64,000 bases of DNA from Apostichopus japonicus (taxonomy: Eukaryota; Echinodermata; Holothuroidea; Aspidochirotida; Stichopodidae). The DNA lies in the NCBI RefSeq assembly GCF_037975245.1, contig NC_092583.1:2130764-2194763 (forward strand), given 5' to 3'. The notes beneath the pieces are model-generated. The model saw only the letters and a program-made list of their open reading frames with translations. It was not told the DNA's origin and did not search any database. Position numbers and translations under genes: made by a program. Positions 1-12,005 of this stretch are shown here, one piece after another (position 1 is the first letter of the stretch; each line of letters starts with the position of its first letter).

Positions 1-487
1 GTTACCACCCTTGGGTTGCGGACTGTAGACAAAATAAACCAAACCGTTTCGTAAAATGATATTCATTTTAACGTCAAAGTACTTTGGCGGTTTTCATGTC
101 AAGAGAACTTTCTTCTACCATCATACAACAAATTTGAGTAGAATCCAAACAATGACAGATTAAAATCAGGCCATCATTGGAGTTTGTGCTAGTGATTTTG
201 AAGACAGAAGTTTTCTCCCATATTTAATGAGATTGTTAAAGCCCAAAATGACCTTTTCTCTTAACGTTTTGGGTCAAATTAAAGGCCATATTCTGGGGGC
301 ATTACAGTCATATGACAAGATTTCAAATCTGCCTAGATGATCATCGACAAAGATTCTCCTTAAATTATGTTTATAACTTAAGAAAGAGTTCTCTATGTTA
401 ATATCATGATAAATTGATGATAATTAAATCGATCAATCAATCGATACAATTTAAGCTGCTTCTAGCTTTTTTCACTTAACAATTGTT

Positions 488-523
488 GAAGAAGAAGAAG
501 AAGAAGAAGAAGAAGAAGAAGAA
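488..523. repeat. (GAA)n microsatellite
   Basis: Twelve GAA/AGA trinucleotides in a row in the KIF9 intron at the left edge. Confidence 0.95.
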
Positions 524-715
524 GCCCCCAACAATACTTAAAGAAGAAACATCAGTAGCTCCATTCATATATTTTCGAACAAATTTGCAAACGACTGGTT
601 TTCTCATGTTGCTGAAACGTTTTCCTTAAAGTGCTTCAATTCTGTAAATATAATTCTGTGCAGATTCAACAATAAATATTGGAATTTAATATCTCTTGAT
701 AAGTCGCGGCCAAAC

Positions 716-876
716 CTGTTTCTCTCTTTCCCTTTCCTGCTCTTGGCTTTCTTTGCAGAGACTACGGCAGAATGAACCGGTTTGGCGCTGGTGGGAGCAG
801 AACCAAGTCCGAAGCCTTGACCGTCTACCTCTCCCACATACTGAGCACCACCGTCTTCGTCGAAAATAACTCCAGC
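716..876 (-). CDS. KIF9: KIF9 coding exon 9 (partial view, 3' end uncertain)
   Basis: Starts after CTCGCCAG in phase 0 and encodes AGVIFDEDGG...VGEVDGQGFGLGSAP, then a lysine-rich KKAKSRKGKE tail; EVDGQGFGLG is a KIF9 landmark. The only reasonable donor is CAG|GTTTGG at 715-714, a non-consensus site, so the 3' boundary is tentative. Later exons are outside the window. Confidence 0.82.
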
Positions 877-3800
877 CTGGCGAGAGGATGATCGGGAAGA
901 ATCAATTAAAATTGATCGCCAAATTCCGATAAGTTTACCAAAGTTAAAAAGCGTCACTCAAAACCAGAGATGAAATAAAAATTTACACCTAATTGTTTGC
1001 CTCAAATGAACAATATATGTCACTTAAATATCAACTTTCCCAATCCTTCTTACCTGGGTAGTTTTGTCAGATGCTTAAAGTAAATTCGGAAGTTCAAGAC
1101 GCATTCAGTTCTCACTTCATCTTTACGACTAGTCAGGCTAATAAACTATGATGTCATGATATTTTTAGGACATGAAGAGTTTCAAGAACATTACTTCTCG
1201 AAAGCATTTGTTTTAATTTCATCACTAAACTAACATAACTGTATCTTATTGTATTATAAGTTTCATAATTTAGGTAAATAGTGTAAGCTTACGTTCCATC
1301 TTTTCTTTCACAACCCCATTCCTCATCCTCCCAACCCCCCCCCCCCCCCCGAACATGCACACTGTTATAAATATTCAAAAACTACCCACTGGATCAAAGG
1401 ATGATTGTAAACACAAAATAACTTTTGATTCTGTCATTTATATGAAATTACAAAAACATCGTTCTGTCGTGTTATCAGAAATTGTCAAATTGTGGGTTAA
1501 CATTAATATTTCAGCCTGCAGTGAGAAGCCCACACTTTCATCAATTTAGCCTTAAAGGAGCTTTCCAGACTCTTACTACAGCTGAATATCTTAAAAACAT
1601 TTTGCTGAAGAATATCTTTAAAAACATAGTTAAAGAAACCTCATTAGCACCCAGTTTTGTTCCTTTCTGCTTAAATCATGACAAATACAAAAAATATAAA
1701 AAAAAGCCTACCGAAAGTCTCATCTTTGAATATATTTGTAAATTGATGGACATTTTACTTAAGGTCTTACCTTTTGTGCTGTCGCCACGGCACCCGGGTC
1801 GCTATGGTCAATCAGGGTATATTTCGTGCGGAGCCTGTTCTCTACATCGTTCTCCATTTGTACGACGATGTTTTTGAACGTGTCGAATACAGCCTGGACT
1901 TGTCTAACATTGACCACATCGATATCTTCTAAAGACCCTTCCATGTAACGCCGGACTTGATTTTCGATCTCCATCAGCTGGGTATCGGATAAGGCCTCGT
2001 AGCTCACCTGACTTCTATTAGCCTAAAGAGAGACGCACAAATCATGGGGAAAATTTCAGAATAAAAACATAAGGAGGATTACAACAATAGTGAATTGATA
2101 ATTGAAGTTTGACAATTAGCGATCATTATTTGGTCTTTCTAGAATATTTAGGGGAAACAAACAGATCGATGTCTTTTTTGTCTGAAATTTTCACTACAAG
2201 CTCTTGAGAGCGTGGTGGTCAATTGGATAAGCCGTTTGGACTCGCCATTCAAGGATTGCTGGTTCGATTCCTGCCTAGTTCATTACGTTGTGTCCTTGGG
2301 CAAGATGCTTTATCTCACTTGCCTCTCTCCACCCAGGGGTTAAATGGGTAACTGTGAGGTAACTTGTCATTGGGTGCAGTATATAACTGCTGCCGACTGG
2401 AGGGATTGTCTCTGGGACGTGTTATCATTGACCAGGGTTAATATATAACGTCTGTAAAACGCTTTGAGACCTATCGCTGGTGTAAAGCGCTATATAAATA
2501 TCAAATATTAAATATTATTATTTACGTGGACCTGCATACCTAATTACGAATAAAATGTTTTTCTTGTAAATACAAACTGTAAGGAAACAGTCTCACCAAT
2601 GTATCATGCATGCCAAGTTCATGTTTCAAGTGTTTGATTTCTTTCTCCAGTTTCTTGACCAGCAGTGCAGGGTCGTAGTACTCATTAACGCCAGGATTAA
2701 TCGAGATACACATCATGCGCGTCGCAAACCGTAGAGTCGATATCGTCTCCTCTATCTGGCCTGCCTCTCCCCATATATTAGCGATCATGATCGTCTCGCA
2801 GTTACCACCTTGTTGAGGAAAATCATTACAGAACAGAAACAAAAAAATAAACTTATTAAGAATATAACATAGAAATGAATGTAATGATTTAATTAATCTA
2901 ATAAGATGGGACCCCAACTTCGGGAAGGGGGGGGAGGGGTGGGACATCCTGACATGACATTCCTCAAACTATTGGATAACACATGAGAAACCAATTTACA
3001 AGTTATTCACAATATATATGCACTTGCAATATTTATAGTCATCTACAACTTTTCAGACTTTTTTTTCCCCTTAAAATGCAGAATTTATGTTGTAAAACCA
3101 ACAACTTCAGCCTATTCCTATATTGCAAAAAATCAGTGACCGATCAACGATTTCTCGGTTGAATGTAGGATGAATGTATTGGTAGAGACCAATTTCCCTA
3201 CCAAAATAGAATTAAGTAATAAGAAAGTATACTGTAAAGAATGCCCATGTACTATATATCTTACATTGTTCAAAATCACGTTTACTGCCAAGTTTTAAAC
3301 TTTCAGGCAATTTCAGACCTCAGGCCCTATCCCTGAAAATATGTATATATTTGCTACCACTGTTGAGTTGGTACTCTCTAGTACATATCAAAGCAAAGCA
3401 CAATACTTTGATGTTAACATCAAACTTTGACCAGCAAATTAAATTTGAATGAATGTACCTGTTACAGTATTCCTGACATGTATGAATGCAGGAACGAAAT
3501 CTATCACATCATGTCCCCAGTATTGTAATTATCCCTTGTGTGCCCCCCCCACCCTTTCCCCTCTATAAAACATAAACGGTCAAGAAATACATATTCATAA
3601 GAAATGGGCAAATAATCATGATACATTTCCATTCTCTTCAGATCCTAATTTCAGACAAATATATATGATAATTTCAAATCTGGCATTGCAATGAAGTTTA
3701 GACCAAATCAGTTTGTGTTGATTACTCTTAAGTGGTGTGAAGTCTAGTGCAAAAAGAAACGTCTAATGCCGGTAATCTGACCTAGTTTCGAATGAGGTGT

Positions 3801-6800
3801 AACAGAAGTGTTAAACACCACCATCAATCCCAGAAAATACACACATAGCTTGCTACCGTCGGTAATTAGACACTAGTGTACAGTCAGTACATACAGCTGC
3901 GGTCAATACCCACAGCACAGTATACAAACGATACAGCGATGGACATCTCAGGTCCAGATAAAGATAACAAGGTATCACGTTTCATTACTGTACTGTCTGC
4001 ATTTTGTAGCGACACAAACAAACGGAAAGTTAACTTTTTCAGATGGCTACACACAGTTTGGGGCGAGTCTTCAATGCCTTTAAGAATTCTTCTGATTACT
4101 TTTAGACACAACATATCATATACCTACCTAGGGAGTCCTTAAGAGCGTGTGTCAGTTTGGTCTGCCTATAAGGGATGTGTTCCCGTCTCCTGTCAGCGAG
4201 TGCGACGATGGTCTGCTCTAGAAAGGTTAACGATTTATTGATATACATAGCCTCTTGCTGAGTCTTGCCCTCGGACTGGTAAAACAGAAAAGAGAGGAAG
4301 ATTAGAGATGAATGGGCGTTGTGGTCAAGTGGTTAAGGCAGTGGACTTGTGATCTAAGGATTACAGGTTGGAGTTCTGGCCAGATCATTGCGTTGTGTCC
4401 TTGGGCAAGGCGCTTTATCTCCATTGCCTCTCTCCACCCAGGTGTATAAATGGGGACTTGCGAGGTAACTTATAAATGTAGTTGCGTGTGCCGGTTTGTG
4501 GCTGCAGGGGACAAGTGGTGGCCCGAGGGGACACATGGTTGTGGTGCACTGTGGTGCCCTAGGAGAGATTGATTGAATTGCGTACACTTTGGTGTGTAGG
4601 TGTGACAAGTTACCAATGACCAGGGTTAAGTAGTAAAGTTGTGTGAGAGGGCCTTGGCCCTGAACAAGACTGTAAACCTAAATATAAATAAAATGATTGA
4701 AATAAACAGATGAATCTATACAACAGTTGTAAGGTTTCACATGCTGTTGGTAGCTGAAATATCCCCTTGGGGTTGGGTGAGGGGTTAGGTGAGGGGTTGG
4801 GAGGGTGAGGGGAGGGGTTAAAGCAATTTCACAGTACCAATTTGAAATAACATGGCAACACTTTTTCTACAATATTTTGTACCATAGAATGTAAGAAACA
4901 AAGTGAGTTTTAATTTTAATTTTGTATTTCTTTATTCATTTTACTTTTTGAAAAAGCAAATCTTCCACACAGCACGACTTCACAGATGAAATGTGAAATA
5001 ATATATTATCCAGCGAGTGCCTTTGCCACTTGAGGATTTATATTACCCCACATTTGAACATTTCTGATTTTTTACTTCTCATATAATCTAATATTTTCCA
5101 TTTCATCACCGGTGTAAGTACAAATTTAGTCATTGTGGCCGCAGATTGAGCTCAAAATTTCGCTGCGGCCAGCAAGACCTGCCTACCCCTCATATATATC
5201 CACTTTAGAACATCAGTTATATTTACCCCAGTTTTACTGAGCCTCTCAGATCCAGCCAGATCAACCAGGTTGAGCTTACTCCTGATGTACTTGGCGTTCG
5301 AGTCGGTCCGAGAACGAGATTCAATGTGAATGGTGAAGATACAGTGGGACCGGGACGACACTTTGTTCAGAGAATGGGTCGCGATGGCTCTGTTGGTCTC
5401 ACCCTGAAAGAAAATCGCATAGCATGCAATAGATTAAATTGAAATTTGTTGTTTTTAGTCAAAAATGACCTTCAAAAGTTCTGAAGAGGAGGGCATAACT
5501 TATCCAGTATCACATCGCAAATATGCTATGCGAAATGGTCAAATTGCTACACAAGTTACAAGATATTATAGCAGCTATTTACGCAGCAGGAATTCATAGT
5601 ATATGATGAGAGATTAACTGTTATGCAAAATTTGAACATTAAACTACTCCCTGTGAGAGACATCTGATGTAAATTTTCCGGGACATGGTCAGACCAATTG
5701 GAAGAGAGTGATTATCTTGATAATTTAAAAACGATAGTAAGCTGAACATATTACCTTCGAAGAAAACCCATAACTGCAGTGAAGCACAAGAAAGGATAGG
5801 AGAGGGGAAAGTTACAGGAGTGGGTGAAAGGGGCTGGAGGGGGGAGGGGGGCAAAAAGGGATGTTTCTTACCTCAAAAAGAATGTTAAGTGCTTCCTCTT
5901 CGTTGTTACTCATGTGCAACGCGAGACCCTTAATGCTGACACCATATTCATCTTCTATGATCGTCATCTGCTGGGTACCCACGAACGCTTCGGGTAACGT
6001 CGAAAGAAGGTCAAACATGTTCTCGTTGTAAATCTCCAAGTACGATATCCTGATGGAGACGGATTGCTCGACACGTTTCTCAATCTGTTGATAAACCTGT
6101 TACGAAAGAGAGGAAGAATGTCACGTAATGTATTTATGACGATAACGTAACATGTATTTGCAAATATTTCGGATAGAGGAGGAGAATGCTGCATAAGAAA
6201 TTGTCGGATTGCTGGCTAAATATTCTTCAAGACAACCAATCTGCCATATGTGACAAACTTATATCATGAATGTGTAAAATATAAATTCAATACAGGTAGG
6301 TTATAGAATAATTATAGGTTATAAAATAACTTATTGTTAATGTGCGCGGTTATTCAGTAAATAAATACGATTATAGTATCACTAGAAACAGCTGAAAAAT
6401 TTATCATATTTATTTTCATATATATATATATATACACTGGCGGATCCAAGGGGGGGCCAAGGGGGGCCATGGCCCCCCCAAAGGTGAGCCCAAAAGTGTT
6501 TCCGAACATCTGCTAAATCATATGATTGGAAATTAAAAAATCGAGAGGAATAGCAGTGGTAGACTAGTCTAAACCTTTTCCTTTTCTGGTTTAAAATTAA
6601 ATGCAGAGCTCCCAACTGACCCGCAATTCGCGGGAATTAGACCCGCATTCTAACACCCAAACCCGCTGACCCGCACAAGCGTCCAAAAAAACCGCATTGT
6701 AATTGTCAAGTCTACATAAAAAAAATGGCATCAAATTTTGACTTAGCAGCCCTCAATTCTTTAGCATTGAGCATAATAGAGTATAAAACCTCCTTTACAG

Positions 6801-8070
6801 CATCATTTGAACCTCAAATTAGCCTATATTTCTTTTCATTGGGGCGAGCAGCGAACATTTTCATGCCACGGGAAAGAATGAATTATCACCTACTATTCAA
6901 TTTATTGATGTTACACACAAAAAAATGCATATTTCTCAGAAAATGTTGGGTGACAAAAGCCTTTCTTAGTGCCACCATTTTACATGTACAGTAGGCATCA
7001 CCAGGATTCCAAAAAAATTCAAAAGGGGAGGGGGACACCCCTCCCCTTATACCCCTCCCACAGGACGGCAATTTGTGGCATGGACCAGCATTTGCCTTCT
7101 CAAGAGTTGGGAGCTATGTAAATGTATGAGCATGAGGATTTACAGTTTAACACCATTTTGCAGTTACAGGCTGGTTGTAAGAAATTCATAACCTATGAGA
7201 AATCAAATTTCTTGAGAAAGATGATCCCAACTTTGTTTTATAAATATTTTAGAAAATTACACCTGGGAAACATTTTTTTAGATGTAAATTAACATCACCA
7301 GTGCTGCCAAGTCACCCGCTTTGGGCGGGTGTCACCCGCAATTTCGGGTCGTCTCCCGCTAACCCGCCCACCTGTCCGAATCTCCCGCATTTTCCAAAAA
7401 ACTCCCGCATTTTTTAAGAATCTCCCGCATTGTAGGCCCACAGAGTTTTTCCTGTGAAAGTGTATCATTGCTAGCGTGAAATTCATTTCATCACACCAAA
7501 ATGCGAATTATCTCAGAACCGCCAGGATCGGAAATTACTCAAAGCCGATCGTGCTAAATATGCCCCGCTGAAGGCAACGTTATATATACGATTCGTGAAA
7601 AATAATACTGTTACGGCACACGTGAACGCTACAGCGTCCGCAAAATTTCAGAGATTTTTTTTATTTCAGGATACTTTTTCCTCTGGAATGAAAAAAAAAT
7701 AGACACAATACAAATATGGAGACAGTATAGATTCAGCTTAGATGACCCGGGAAGTGATGTTTCCGGCCATCTGAGGGGCCGTAAGATCCCAAAATTTTCT
7801 TGTACGCTTCGCGCCAACTCATGGTGGCGCTCCGCTTAGATGGTGTACGTAACCAACAGCACCAGACAATTTTCACCCGCCTAAAAAACATCTGACCTTG
7901 GCATCTCTGCATCACCATTGTACACTTTTGTCGCACCAAATTGCATCTGAGGGCATTCAGCAATAGAAAATTTTCAAAAGGGGAGGGAGCACCCCCTCCC
8001 CTTAGACCCCTCCACCATATCACTCTAATGCCACTTTGGCCCCTCCCAAACAAAGGCCCTGGATCCGCCA

Positions 8071-8121
<51 letters not shown>

Positions 8122-10072
8122 TACTGTATATATATATATATAGAGAGAGAGAGATATATATAATTTATATTATAACCCAATATGGTATACCATCAAATAT
8201 AATATAAATTCATATAGAAGCAGTCATATGACACAAAAAAAAAATATAAAGATTGCAGGGAAACTTTAAATGCTATTATACCTTAGCCCCCTCTGTTAGT
8301 TTATAAGTGAAATAACCTTTTAAAGCCCATTTCCATTCAGCAAATTAAGACTAAGATAAAAACAACTTTGATTAAAGAGAAGAAAGCAAAATGGAATCAA
8401 GAATGGATTTTGGGCAACCGATCTCTCAAATTACCAACAAATTTGTGAAAAAACTATCAACAAACACTTAACTAAATGTACCATCATGAAGGTATCTGTA
8501 ATTAAACATCACATTACATTTATAAATGTTATTTATGCCTCAGAAGGATTTTAAATTGTTTACACTGGACAATCCAGTCTTGGTACTTACTGCCGATATT
8601 ACTCTGGGAATCAATCCACGCTGTTGGTAATTCTCGGTAGCACCTGTCATTGTGAAGGTTTTACCAGCTCCGGTTTGACCATAGCACATAATGGTAGCTA
8701 AAAGACAATAGAATTTATAGAAATATGTATTTGCCAATAATAACATTAATAAACAGAAAACTGACTGTCAATTAATACAATAATCAAGTGTGCTCATGGT
8801 TTGTTTAGCAATTTTGAGGTTTAAAAATTATGCTTATTATGTAAGAGACCTTAAAAAAAACTTAGGCTCTGTAGTACAAGAGCTGCTGGGTTTTTATCAC
8901 AATTGTGTAGTAATCTGACCAATTTGCAGAGCATCTTGCTATGCAACACCAGATATTTATTGAAGATATTAATTCATCTACAAAGAGAAATTCATTACAA
9001 AAAAAAACGATAAAAAAAAATGATATGATAGACACTAACAGTGATTTTTCTTAACGATTTACAAAACGATGTTAAGTTTTTTCCACTAAGGTCATCCTAC
9101 ATAAAAATTTCAGACAGAAACTCTTCGAAAATTACCATTGTACCCAAATGTCACATACATACGCACCCACACTCACACACACGTACACACACAGTTGTGT
9201 TTTACATTCAGACAGAGGACCCCATTGTTTTTTTTCCATTGTTCAAATCCACGTACCCTAACCTTAACAATACCCCATAACAATAGAATTCTTTCGAGGA
9301 CGTGGTGAATCTTTAGAAATCGCATCCGAGGACCTGAAATTCTTTTGTCCAAGTCCTCGGTCAGAATACAAAACACACACACCATCACCATTGGTCAATA
9401 ACCATTGCATAAATTCCTTCTGCCTCCAGCAAGGAATCAATAACTATATAAAAATATTATTCAAAAAGTATTCCCCCATCCTGAATAATTTTCACACAGA
9501 CACACTTTGGAAACTTACCATTGTACCCATCTAGTGCACGGTTGACAACATCAGCACCGACTGTTTCAAAGACCTGTTCCTGACTGGCATTGTGAAGTAT
9601 CCCATCCATCTTAAACGTCCAATCCAGAAGCTGGTTATTGACCACGCCCCTCTTCTCATTTTTCTTTGCATGGATGTTGATATTCTACGTACAAAGGAAA
9701 TTGTATACAAAGAAGTTGCAAGTTTTAATGTTGACATAAATAGTATATTTCTATAAAGTTTAAAGATAGAGGGAAATATGACCTTCATACTCTGTAATTT
9801 CACAAGTGTTTATACACTCAGATCATATATAAAACGTCTGTGAAAGAAACCAGATAATATATAGATTCTATATAATGATGTCAATATGATCAATTCCCAT
9901 CAGCAAAAAGAAATCAATGACACTGAAATGCTATCAGAGTTGCAAAAGTTCTACAAATGATAATAAAACTCACGTTTGAGTCTGGTATAAATTCTATCAT
10001 ATCTTGCGCAAAGTTGGAGGTCGGTCTCGTCCGCAGAAAGACCCGGATTTTGCTGCTCTGTTTGGCAGACAT
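716..10072 (-). CDS. KIF9: Kinesin-like protein KIF9 (5' nine coding exons; C-terminus off window)
   Basis: Plus-end microtubule motor of the kinesin-9 family; family members act in cilia and flagella near the central pair. Nine exons read on the minus strand: 9974-10072, 9519-9684, 8591-8697, 5872-6096, 5227-5403, 4128-4275, 2597-2808, 1771-2022 and about 716-876. All junctions keep frame and use GT/AG, so the first eight exons give 462 consecutive residues. Visible motifs are the P-loop GQTGAGKT (exon 3), switch I NKVSSRSH and switch II DLAGSE (both exon 5), and the end-of-motor segment STLRFATRM (exon 7), followed by a predicted coiled neck/stalk. VVNNQ, LEIYNE and EGSLEDIDVV-like stretches match KIF9 rather than KIF6 or conventional kinesin. 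The start is the ATG at 10072 (MSAKQSSKIRVF). KIF9 is about 790 residues in vertebrates, so roughly 275 residues are missing to the left. No frameshift or stop was seen. Confidence 0.95.
1771..2022 (-). CDS. KIF9: KIF9 coding exon 8 (neck/stalk)
   Basis: Encodes 84 residues including EIENQVRRYMEGSLEDIDVV and LRTKYTLID, stretches typical of the KIF9 post-motor region. Bounded by TTTAG and GTAAGA, phase 0 at both ends. Confidence 0.92.
2208..2521 (+). repeat. tRNA-derived SINE, copy 1 (KIF9 intron)
   Basis: The head has pol III boxes (A-like near 2214; B box GGTTCGATTCC at 2261-2271). A central block follows, reading TGTGTCCTTGGGCAAG...CTCTCTCCACCCAGG and shared with the copy at 4314. The AT-rich 3' end is TATAAATATCAAATATT-like. 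Inserted antisense to KIF9 between exons 7 and 8. Confidence 0.75.
2597..2808 (-). CDS. KIF9: KIF9 coding exon 7 (end of motor, neck)
   Basis: Encodes GGNCETIMIANIWGEAG, then the last motor helix ETISTLRFATRM. It continues as a charged heptad-like neck (VKKLEKEIKHLKHEL). Acceptor CAAG, donor GTGAGA; the frame follows exon 6 exactly. Confidence 0.93.
3728..4083. mobile_element. TTAA-flanked MITE, copy 1 (KIF9 intron)
   Basis: Bounded by TTAA on both sides with inverted ends GTGGTGTGAAG... and ...GGGGCGAGTCTTCAATGCCT. It is highly similar, in reverse orientation, to 16789-17193. TTAA target sites are typical of piggyBac-type transposition; no transposase is present. Confidence 0.75.
4128..4275 (-). 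CDS. KIF9: KIF9 coding exon 6
   Basis: Encodes 49 residues, YINKSLTFLEQTIVALADRR then HIPYRQTKLTHALKDSL, the conserved microtubule-binding loop 12/helix 5 region. Its GTAGGT donor lies only about 45 bp from a TTAA-flanked transposon in the following intron. Confidence 0.94.
4314..4707 (+). repeat. tRNA-derived SINE, copy 2 with 8-bp duplication
   Basis: Same family as the copy at 2208: tRNA-like head (GTGGTCAAGTGGTTAAGG), the same CCTTGGGCAAGGCGCTTTAT core and the CTCTCTCCACCCAGG block. It is flanked by AGATGAAT at 4306-4313 and 4708-4715, the signature of LINE-mediated insertion. The core resembles central domains shared among animal SINE superfamilies. Confidence 0.8.
5227..5403 (-). CDS. 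KIF9: KIF9 coding exon 5 (switch I and switch II)
   Basis: Encodes GETNRAIATHSLNKVSSRSH (switch I, contacts nucleotide phosphate and magnesium) and LVDLAGSERLSKTG (switch II). The donor is GTAAAT, weaker than its neighbours. Phase 0 at both ends, 59 residues. Confidence 0.94.
5872..6096 (-). CDS. KIF9: KIF9 coding exon 4
   Basis: Encodes 75 residues with the motor motif SYLEIYNENMFDLLS, then TIIEDEYGVSIKGLALH. Bounded by AACAG and GTAAGA, phase 0 at both ends. Confidence 0.93.
6435..8074. mobile_element. Composite hAT-like non-autonomous element in KIF9 intron
   Basis: Inverted ends CACTGGCGGATCCA at 6435 and TGGATCCGCCAGTG at 8061-8074, flanked on both sides by TATATATA. That flank is consistent with an 8-bp duplication but indistinguishable from the local AT microsatellite. 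A second inverted pair, AGCTCCCAACT (about 6607) and AGTTGGGAGCT (about 7102), suggests a nested element. A third hAT-style end, CAGTGCTGCCAAGTC, starts near 7300. Confidence 0.7.
8075..8160. repeat. (TA)n microsatellite
   Basis: Nearly pure TA dinucleotides with a short GAGAGA interruption, abutting the right end of the composite transposon. Confidence 0.9.
8591..8697 (-). CDS. KIF9: KIF9 coding exon 3 (P-loop)
   Basis: Carries the Walker A/P-loop CYGQTGAGKTFTM that binds ATP, then GATENYQQRGLIPRVISA. The split codon with exon 2 gives alanine (DGYNA), where the kinesin family usually has glycine or alanine. Flanked by a TTTTAG acceptor and GTAAGT donor. Confidence 0.93.
9197..9376. mobile_element. 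180-bp inverted-repeat element, copy 1
   Basis: Ends GTGTTTTACATTCAGACAG and, reversed, GTGTTTTGTATTCTGACCG pair over about 25 bases. A truncated second copy lies at 51781-51917. It sits in the KIF9 intron between exons 2 and 3. Confidence 0.6.
9519..9684 (-). CDS. KIF9: KIF9 coding exon 2
   Basis: Starts after a TACGTAG acceptor and ends at a GTAAGT donor, phase 0 to phase 1. Encodes 55 residues including RGVVNNQLLDWTFKMDGIL and the VFETV...LDGYN segment that leads into the P-loop. Confidence 0.93.
9974..10072 (-). CDS. KIF9: KIF9 coding exon 1 (start codon, beta-1 strand)
   Basis: Encodes 33 residues beginning MSAKQSSKIRVFLRTRPT, the first beta strand of the motor (xRVFLRxRP). It ends in phase 0 at a GTGAGT donor. 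The exon continues 5' as UTR to 10108, where a pyrimidine-rich stretch ends in CAG. Confidence 0.93.
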
Positions 10073-10828
10073 GTCAAATGACGTTGTTCTTCCTAGTCTT
10101 GTGTCAGGCTGAACGGGGGGGAAAAAGAAGAATTTTAAATTAATGAAAGACTTGAAATATGTATAACATGACTGGGATAAATCTTCACCTTAAGTTGTTA
10201 ATTCACCAGGGTGCCCAAATGAAGAATTCTGATGTGGGTAGGGACGGTGGGGGGAAAGGGAAAATGGGTGTCAAACCAAGTTTCAGAAGTGTTGAAATGG
10301 ATAATTAAGCAGAACATAACACAAACTGAAATCATATGACTCGTATGCTCCTAATAATAACATAGCATGCTTGACCATATAATTAAGCAAAAACATATTC
10401 CATATTTTCAATAATGGAAGTTTGCAAATTAAGTAAACCTCGAAAGAAACATTTAGGTGAAGTATAATTATACAATACACTATTGTTATGTTAATTCCTA
10501 CTTGTCTGGATAACAAGAGATATATAAATATCATATCTGCATTTTTTCACAAATACTGTAGTACTACTCAGATAAGACTAAAGACACCTAGGCCTAATGG
10601 TGTTGTTTAACTATCTGCTAGCTGATTACAGAAAAATTTAGGAAAAAAAAAAAGAATATTTCTTCTAACTGATCATTCAAATTTGGATTAGTCACATCCT
10701 GAATTCTGCCTTGACAGAATTTACTGGGTTTTTTTTCCACTGTTACATAACTACAGTTGAAATGAAACCTTAAGTCAACAGTAAAATTTGTTAGACTTAT
10801 TTAGCCTAGGTCTAACATTAGTTTACAA

Positions 10829-10987
10829 TTATTTAATCCTGATTGGGTCAAATTCCACCTTTTCAAACTGTGGTGTTGGTGTCTCCACTAAGTAGCTGTA
10901 ATCTTCTTCCACTTGAAATTCATCTCCATTCGCTCCTTCACCTGAGCTAGACTTTGCGTCAACTCGTTTGGGCGGAATCTTTTTCAT
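10829..10987 (-). CDS. Candidate 52-residue microprotein
   Basis: An ATG at 10987 (adenine at -3) opens a 52-codon frame to a TAA at 10829. The product begins MKKIPPKRV and ends FEKVEFDPIRIK: a basic N-terminus, a Ser/Gly linker, then an acidic Tyr-containing C-terminus. No signal peptide, membrane segment or cysteine is seen, and I do not recognise the family. It sits inside the presumed first intron of KIF9 on the same strand. It could be an independent small gene, an alternative 5' exon with an upstream ORF, or chance. Composition looks protein-like, but 52 codons alone is weak evidence. Confidence 0.4.
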   Translation of the reverse strand: MKKIPPKRVDAKSSSGEGANGDEFQVEEDYSYLVETPTPQFEKVEFDPIRIK

Positions 10988-12005
10988 TTTTAAGTCCGAA
11001 TTCTTTCCCTTTCAGAAATTTACAATCCTCCTCAAAAGATGTAGGTCTGGTTCGATCCAATCCAAGTTTAAGTGGATACACAAAATGACTAGTCTATACA
11101 CTTCATTATTTGGCTATGGTACCCAGATAAGTTACTGTTTTCAGCCTAGCAAATGTGGTATGTTTGTGAGCAGAAGGCTTGCCAGATCAACTCTGTTTAC
11201 ATAATAATGTACTGAGGTGATTGTCATGTTTACAGAATCAGGGAATGGAACTGGCGACATGCCTACTGTGAAGTAACAATGGAAACACCCGACACTAACG
11301 TAAATGAACTCCAAACTGATTGGTTACATTTCGATTGGAACTTTTACAGATCACATTCCTATTACTATTATGAGGTCACAATATGTTCAAATTAACATAC
11401 AAACTGCATCACATGAGAAGTATATTGTTAGTGTAACTGTAACTGGGCTACTGTAATTGAAGCGTCAAAGATTTCACATAGTTTGTCACTTAGAGTTGAT
11501 CGTACGCGCAAATCGAAGTCAAATGACGCCAAGTGTTTCTGTAATGAAACCCCATCGATGGACTCTCACAATACATACGCGCTATAGAACAAGCTTAGGC
11601 CTAACGTTTGGCTTATGTTTCTAACACGCGTCACAATGCGACAAAGCCAACAAAAAATGTTAACACATAACTTACGCTACGAGGCCTGACAAGTGTATTG
11701 AAACGACAACTTGTGTTTTGTAACCATACAGATATAAAATTAAGTCTTACTAGTTATATTACACAGCAACTTCAAAATATCGAAATTCTGGAACACATTG
11801 GTGCAATGGATACACCCACACCAGTCTACGCGGAAAGGGTAACATAAACAAACGTGAAGAAGTTACAAAAAGCCTTCCCCACAAATTCTTGAAAAGCTTC
11901 AATCCCAGTCTTACTACTGTAGGCCTAGGCCGACTCTGGGGTTAGTATGGCATGGGGAGTAAATTAACTTAGTATTTCACAATAAATTCGTGATATATAC
12001 CTTAC
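10988..12005. other. Presumed KIF9 first intron and flank
   Basis: AT-rich sequence with no recognisable exon or transposon terminus. Besides the 52-codon ORF next door I see nothing assignable. Confidence 0.4.

Noticed and set aside
7941-8207. 88-codon ORF rich in Tyr-Ile
   Set aside because: It is mostly a translation of the TA microsatellite.
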